Positions 59,668 through 64,000 of a DNA stretch of 64,000 bases are shown here, in pieces (the first letter of the stretch is position 1; each line of letters begins with the position of its first letter). The notes below the pieces were generated by a model. That model was not told the DNA's origin, did not search any database, and worked only from the letters and a program-made list of their open reading frames with translations. This DNA comes from Helianthus annuus (taxonomy: Eukaryota; Streptophyta; Magnoliopsida; Asterales; Asteraceae), in the NCBI RefSeq assembly GCF_002127325.2, contig NC_035444.2, positions 36,491,140-36,555,139 on the forward strand, in the 5' to 3' direction. Position numbers and translations under genes: made by a program.

Positions 59668-62183
59668 TTATTCAGGACCTTTATTACTCATCAAGAGTGC
59701 CTTAGCTTGTTCCTTAAATACAGCTTCAAATTCTTTAGCACTCTGGTCATCTTCATCCCTGCACAGTGAAAGCTCAAGGAGATCCTGCAAATCTTCAACA
59801 CTAAGGCCTAGTGCTTCTTTCCTTGATATGTGCTTCACCTCACCATTGGATCTGAGCAAAGTCAATACGTGGGTCTTTTGATCAGACTTCCACTTTAGTA
59901 TTTTTGAATCCAATGGGTTTCTTGGGAGAGATTTATTATCAGATGAGTTGAGGGATGATGGCCTTGAAAACACATGCAAACTCTCAGACATTCTTTTGAA
60001 AGCTTCTTCAATGACTTTGTTTGCTGCAGTTATGTCTTCTGCAGTTTCTTGTCCAGTAAGCTCTTGTTTTTCTTTTTCCATCATGCCTGTTGCAGTGTTT
60101 GGGGATGCAGGACTGTTTAATACCTTCTTAAAAAGGTTTTGAATTCTTGCTGAGCTATCTTCTTTTAGACCCATTTTCATGATGGTGTCTTTGAGATACT
60201 CTGCTTCCTTTTCTTTAACCTCCTTGTCAGACAACTGTTTACCTTCTTCTTGGTTTGTCACAAGAGTAAGGTTGTCTGCTGATTTTAGCATTGTTTTGAG
60301 GCTTTCAATTTGTTGTTCCAGCTTCACCATTTGTTCTCTCTTCTTCCTTTTCTTCAGCCTCTCATAGGCTTCATCAGTTTGCTGCCTAGACCATTTTGAT
60401 ATAGCTTCAGCAGTGTCCACCTTAGCATCCACTAGCTCCTTTTTCTTTCCTTTATATTCAGCAGTGAGGTCAGCAATGAGCTTTTTGTGTTTACTCCAGT
60501 TTGGAGCATTCTTTTTCTTTGAAGGATCATTTTTGATTCTTTGGATCCTTTCAGCCTCATGCTTTAAAGCTACTAAAGGCCATTCTTTAAACTGTTGTTC
60601 TTCAGCAGGATAGAACTTTTCTTTCATGATGAAGGCTAGAAGTTGTTCTCTCAACTTCTTCTTTTGATCAGCCTTTTCTTTGTCTAGCTCTTGTGCAAAT
60701 TCTTCTATCTGCTTAACCTTTGCAAGGTAGAACTCCAGTCTATTAGCAATGCCTTCTTCGCTTAGCCTTTCATTTTCACTGTCAACCTTAGCTTTAACTT
60801 TAGCTTGCCTAGCCTTTATCTTGAGATAATCATTTATATCTTCTGGAGCTATATAGCCTATGAGTGAGGAGAATTTTCTTTTTGAGGGATCTGTTTCTGT
60901 ATAAAACTGCCTCATCTCATTTTTGATGGCTTCAAGCTCCAATGGATACTTTTCAGCATTCGGATCATGTATCCCTTCATCGGCAGTGATTGGCTTTCTG
61001 TTTCTGCTAAAGAGCTTTGGTTGAGATATAGGAAAGGATAGAGCAGTGGTGGATGATTGACTAACAACTGTTGAAACAACTGGTGTCTCAACTACTGTTG
61101 TCATCACAACTACTGATGTATCAGCAGATGTCTTCTGCTTTTGAGCAGGGGTTATTGTGGCAGTTGTTTGGGTGGTGATCAGTGGTTGACTAGCAGTAGT
61201 TGAAACAACTTGTGTTTCAACCACTGTTGCCATTACAACAGATGTTGTAACATCTGTTGTCTTCTGCCTTTTAGCAGGGGGTGATGATGGTTTGGTGGTT
61301 TTTGATTTTGATGGTGGTTTTTGTGTTGTGGACACAGGTGGTGGTGGTGGAACAGTAGTTGTGGTGATTTGTGTTGAGGTGGTGTGTGTTGGAGGTGTGT
61401 GTGTTGATGAGATGGCAGCTGTTTGGCTACGGACAGTAGTTTTTGTAACTGCTGTTGTATCAGCTGTTTGAGTTGAAGTTTTTGAGGTTTTGGGTTTTTC
61501 TGGTTCAATGTACAACCCATCTTCTATACCTTTCTTTTTCAGCTTGATTTTCTCCCCCTTTATCCATGAAGAAGATGGCAGATGGAACTTTCTCACTCTG
61601 AGCAGTCTTTTGAAAGCTAGCTTTTATAGCCTTGATGTCTGCTTGAGTGTCTTTGAACCTTGATTCCACCATGTTGGTCAGCATTTGTACTTGAAGAGCA
61701 TGCTTTTTATCAGCCATTTGTTGCTGTTGTTCAAGCATTGGTTGGAAAATATTCCAAAGCTCATTTGCAGCAAATGCATATGGAGCAGGTGCTTGAGCAG
61801 GAGGAGCAGATGATTGGGCTTTTTGAGCTTTTAACAGCTGCTGCACCATATCTTTTATCTCTGCAACTGAAGATTCCAGATTTTCAACTCTGGCCGTCAA
61901 TTCATTGTATTTTGAATCATCACCTGAATTAACAAGATCATCTGAATCCCCACCAGCAGTGGTTGTATTAATGTGTGACTTAGGAACAGAGTCCCAAAAA
62001 TCATCCATTGATGCCCCTTTTTCTTGGTACTGGGGACTTCTTTCTTCAGTAACCGATAAACCTTTGATGGTACCGGTGGTTAAAGTTAACTCACTGGTGG
62101 TTACCGATGTTGCCATCGAAGAAATTGCCTTCAAGGGAGTCTTAGTAATGTAACAACTGTCCAACTGAAGATCTGTTGATCCA
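59668..62183 (-). pseudogene. Thr/Pro-rich coiled-coil ORF of the copia-like element, frameshifted
   Basis: Two overlapping minus-strand frames form one ORF of about 830 codons: 62183-61515 and 61596-59668. The frame changes in a G-run near 61555 (K-G-G-E in one frame, K-G-E-K in the other). The N-terminal part has a coiled coil (V-E-N-L-E-S-S-V-A-E-I-K-D-M-V) and a Gln-rich stretch. The middle (about 61490-61060) is extremely rich in Thr, Pro and Val, mucin-like. The C-terminal half is a long Lys/Glu coiled coil. I see no transmembrane segment, zinc finger or enzyme motif. It resembles by position the env-like or extra ORFs of SIRE-type elements. Function unknown. Confidence 0.6.
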
Positions 62184-64000
62184 TGATGTGGGGTAAAATA
62201 CACATATTTATCCTGTGTAAATTGTATAATATTTGTATAGTTTTTATTTATTATTTTTAGTTTTAGTATTATATTATATTATTTTGTGTTTGGCTAGGTC
62301 CTGGTGCAAATAGAGAAAAAATGAGTAATATGGGAATAACCAGCTAGTTGAGCAGAGTAGGATGCCAGTGACCGAAATAAAATTGCCGCTATTTTCTGTG
62401 ATGGGCCGGGGTCACTATATCTATTTTATAAGCTTGAGGGACCATTAGTGTCATTATGCTGAAAGTTGAATAATTTATGTACATGTTACGACAAAAAAAG
62501 TGAAGATGAAGTGAATTGGTATTGTTGACCAACTCTAATTTTGGTTGACCACATATAAATTCTTTTGCTGTTGGTACCATTTGATTGGAGGAGGCGACAT
62601 ATGCAAGGTGAGCCGCACAAAAGGGGGGGGGGGCAGCTATACTGATTGGGCCGAAGCCCATTGGTTGGACGAATATAATTGGCGGCACATTATCGACTTT
62701 TGAAGGGGAACAATATCATTCGCAGAATAGAGGAAGACGTTGGAGATCAGACGTAACATCAGACACGACTTGGATACGAATTTTGGATCTTGAAACATCT
62801 TTTGAAGGTTTTGAAGGTTCGGGAAGGCGTGGAATCATCGTGGAAGGCTAGGGAGCACTCGGGTTTGAAGATTTTCGGGTTTTATCTTCTCGTTTATTCT
62901 TCGTGTTCGTTTGTTCTTTGATTATTCATGATGAATTCTGAATTAGTTATGATTATTATGTCTTTTGATACAATGATTATTGGCTAGACTTTTCGTACTG
63001 CCTAGGTTATGACAATAGCATAATAAAGTTTGGATTTTTATTCGGTTTTTGGCGTGGTTGTGGATTATTCTTGTACTGTAAAAGCTATGGGAATTTAACT
63101 TGGTGCGTATGCGTGCTTGTGACTATTTTATAATTGATTATTGCTTCATTCGATTCTTGGTGACGGTCTTTATCACATAATAGAGTCGGATTAGGGTTCT
63201 TGATTTAGGTGAGTGTCTATATCACGTAATAGGTCATTAATCCTTTAGGGTGAAAACGCGTAAGTAACCTTAGAAACAATATTCGGTAATTTAATAAAAT
63301 CAAGTGTGCTGCTAGACTCGTCGCGGAAAGGCTCGAGGATATTAATAGGTCTCGGTTTAGTTATAAGGACTTAACATTCCATTGTCTATTAAGCCAAGAT
63401 TAAAACCCGTAGTTGCTTTAGACGTTCGCGCGGCAAGGTAGAGCGTCTTACATAGGCACTTTCAAGAAACTAGAGGACGGAAAAGAAATCTAGAAAACCG
63501 GTGAGCGTAACAGCCTAGGTAGTGCCATAAGAATCACCTTGAGAGTGTTTGAGGGGCTTAGTGGTGTCTTAATAGGTTTAGTATCCAAAGATCCCGGTTC
63601 CACACCACAAAATTATCGAATAGAAATCCATTCTGAGTTTAGCCTGCGTCTAGCCTAGGTAGTCTTCATCACCACTGGTCAAAACCTTCGTTCGAGTTTG
63701 TATCTAGTCTTCTAGCATTATTTTATTATTTTATTTAGGATATTTAGAAACCCCCCCCCCCAATTAATAAACAATTTAGTATGTCGTGTCAGTCTAGGTC
63801 TAGATAGAGTCGTAGCGTAATTAGTAGAGTCCCTTGGGTTCGATACTCGGACTTCCTTAGGCTATACTGCATCGATCGGTACACTTGCCGGTCGTGTGGT
63901 TTAGGGTTTAGAGAGTCTTAGTTTTATAAATTTAAAACTTAGAGAGTCTAGAATTAGGGTAATTTTAGTTGTTTTTAATTAACCCACATTTAGCACATCA
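62184..64000 (+). repeat. Athila-like LTR, about 1.8 kb
   Basis: It starts TGATGTG (62184-62190) and the window ends CACATCA (63994-64000), an exact 7-bp inverted repeat of the start. The length, the low coding content and the U5-like text near the end (GGTTCGATACTCGGACTTCC, then GGTACACTTGCCGG) are typical of Athila-type Ty3/gypsy LTRs. It interrupts the copia-like ORF. The base after 64000 is not visible, so PBS and target duplication (ATCCA expected) cannot be tested. There is no gene inside. Confidence 0.6.

Larger units (their letters stand above)
58854..62183 (-). mobile_element. 3' portion of a minus-strand LTR retrotransposon, probably Ty1/copia
   Basis: 3' LTR (58854-59631), PPT and a long terminal ORF are present. 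On its 5' side the element is cut by the LTR at 62184, so pol is not visible. An extra ORF between pol and the 3' LTR is typical of the SIRE/Maximus group of plant copia elements, which is why I favour that assignment. Without RT it cannot be proven. Confidence 0.55.

Noticed and set aside
63830..63870. tRNA-like T-arm text GGTTCGATACTCGG
   Set aside because: No D-arm, anticodon arm or acceptor pairing surrounds it. It fits the U5 end of the Athila-like LTR.

Overview
The window looks like repeat-dense nuclear DNA of a flowering plant. The evidence is plant-type Ty3/gypsy and Ty1/copia LTR retrotransposons, Helitrons with captured gene exons, small TTA-flanked MITE-like elements and AT-rich intergenic DNA. 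The repeat families suggest a eudicot, perhaps Asteraceae, but that is an impression and not a demonstrated assignment. I see no intact single-copy host gene.

Positions 1-43061 are a nested stack of Ty3/gypsy elements, here named A to G. Gene order, the CHHC zinc-knuckle-like Gag motif and an extra antisense gene near the 3' LTR place them in the Tat (Retand/Ogre-like) lineage. A (+, LTRs 62-802 and 42341-43061) sits in the gag of a still older element (1-61). D (-, LTRs 3470-4187 and 41160-41884) sits in A. Inside D are C (+, 5028-15789), F (-, 15790-23291, deleted), G (-, 23292-25157, only the 5' end) and E (-, 28236-38975, complete, 5-bp target duplication CTTGG). E is the youngest, with about 3 differences between its LTRs. 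Only E has matching target duplications. The missing parts of A, D, F and G can be explained by two LTR-LTR or inter-element recombination deletions.

An intact element reads LTR, PBS, gag-protease, UAG, RT-RNase H-integrase, a non-coding spacer with minisatellite, an antisense spliced gene (four exons, own TATA promoter), PPT, LTR. The gag-pro/pol UAG is in frame with pol. It is followed by CAA UUA in all four copies that keep it, and in C, D and E an 8-bp hairpin starts 12 nt downstream. This looks like a translational readthrough cassette. The antisense gene stays open through all four exons in C, and also in F, whose Gag capsid, RT and integrase cores are deleted.

Positions 43062-45373 hold degenerate repeats, a 120-bp tandem repeat and a compound pentanucleotide microsatellite. 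Positions 45374-53290 look like two head-to-tail Helitrons on the minus strand. The larger carries exon fragments of a CPSF100-like polyadenylation factor gene and of an alpha/beta-hydrolase gene, plus a TTA-flanked MITE. Positions 53291-58853 are AT-rich DNA with microsatellites and degenerate repeats. Positions 58854-62183 are the 3' end of a minus-strand LTR element, probably Ty1/copia, with a long Thr/Pro-rich coiled-coil ORF. Positions 62184-64000 appear to be one complete Athila-like LTR bounded by TGATGTG and CACATCA.
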